Shown here: piece after piece, positions 47,379 through 47,395 of the stretch
How the letters are laid out: each line of letters starts with the position of its first letter
Numbering within the stretch: position 1 is the stretch's first letter
Assembly: GCA_964508495.1 (NCBI GenBank)
Contig: CAZDUA010000017.1
Location: 1-47,395, forward strand
Direction of reading: 5' to 3'
DNA from: CABMGU01 sp964508495
GTDB lineage: Archaea; Nanobdellota; Nanobdellia; Woesearchaeales; ARS49
DNA: 47,395 nt
The notes under the pieces: model-generated
What the model saw: only the letters and a program-made list of their open reading frames with translations
Database searches by the model: none
What the model was told of the DNA's origin: nothing
Program-made: the position numbers and the translations under genes

Positions 47379-47395
47379 ATGAAAAGAGGAAATGT
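47379..47395 (+). CDS. Start of a gene cut by the window end
   Basis: Only MKRGN and part of the next codon are visible. The strong promoter and ribosome-binding site argue that it is a real gene. The MKRG start resembles the MHKRG of the preceding anchored protein, so it may be a related surface protein. Confidence 0.45.

Noticed and set aside
1..47395. CRISPR array, rRNA genes, insertion sequences or prophage
   Set aside because: I saw no regularly spaced repeats, no rRNA-like conserved segments, and no transposase, integrase or phage structural genes.

Overview
The window is archaeal and probably from a DPANN lineage (Woesearchaeota/Pacearchaeota-like). The basis is its gene content: an exosome superoperon (Pop5-type RNase P subunit, 20S proteasome alpha, SBDS, Rrp4, Rrp41, Rrp42), RNA polymerase subunit K, Cbf5, ribosomal proteins L31e/L39e/S19e and deoxyhypusine synthase. 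It also has TTTAAA-type TATA boxes, many of them centred 25-28 bp from the start codon (leaderless mRNAs), and many small zinc-ribbon and membrane-anchored proteins. The lineage is an inference from gene style; no rRNA is present. Coding is dense, operons overlap by ATGA or TAATG, and seven convergent gene pairs overlap at their 3' ends.

Layout. 1-4280: three separately promoted, leaderless genes of unknown role, the third a probable xylose-isomerase/endonuclease-IV-like TIM barrel split by a coiled coil. 4270-6320: a small two-gene operon, a nucleotidyltransferase and a 41-residue Cys protein. 6345-15435: cell-surface genes (lamin-tail-domain protein and two paralogous S-layer-like proteins) with small metabolic genes between them (flavin reductase, HAD phosphatase, DUF1189-like membrane protein, methyltransferase, zinc ribbons). 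15595-19399: bacterial-type MetRS, a DUF1461/Lit-like membrane protein and a lipobox protein with an A-B-A-B Ig-like repeat. 19413-20235: a regulator with two Fis-like HTHs and tRNA-Lys(CTT). 20354-25360: a small Cys membrane protein, then the exosome superoperon ending in rpoK and a DUF357 gene. 25347-28046: a probable domesticated LAGLIDADG DNA-binding protein with foreign codon usage, and an HTH-PIN pair. 28125-30829: pyruvoyl arginine decarboxylase with an upstream mini-ORF, type I IPP isomerase, deoxyhypusine synthase, MsrB. 30882-31779: small zinc proteins and a hypothetical. 31776-39223: a MoxR/DUF58/von Willebrand-A membrane gene cluster. 39317-41437: a Cys-rich secreted repeat protein and a hypothetical. 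41434-43623: S19e-L39e-L31e-Cbf5 operon. 43709-47395: Nudix hydrolase, VapBC with a palindromic operator, bacterial-type ThrRS, an anchored surface protein and the first codons of a truncated gene.

How it fits together. RNA turnover, ribosome maturation and proteolysis are combined in the exosome operon. Arginine decarboxylation (agmatine, then spermidine) probably supplies deoxyhypusine synthase nearby. The MoxR/vWA cluster and the S-layer-like, lipobox and Cys-rich proteins form an envelope set. Best candidates for undescribed biology are the TIM-barrel cassette, the Cys-rich repeat protein, the LAGLIDADG-derived regulator, the Lit-like/lipoprotein pair, the mini-ORF before the arginine decarboxylase, and three divergent gene pairs that each appear to share one symmetric TATA box.
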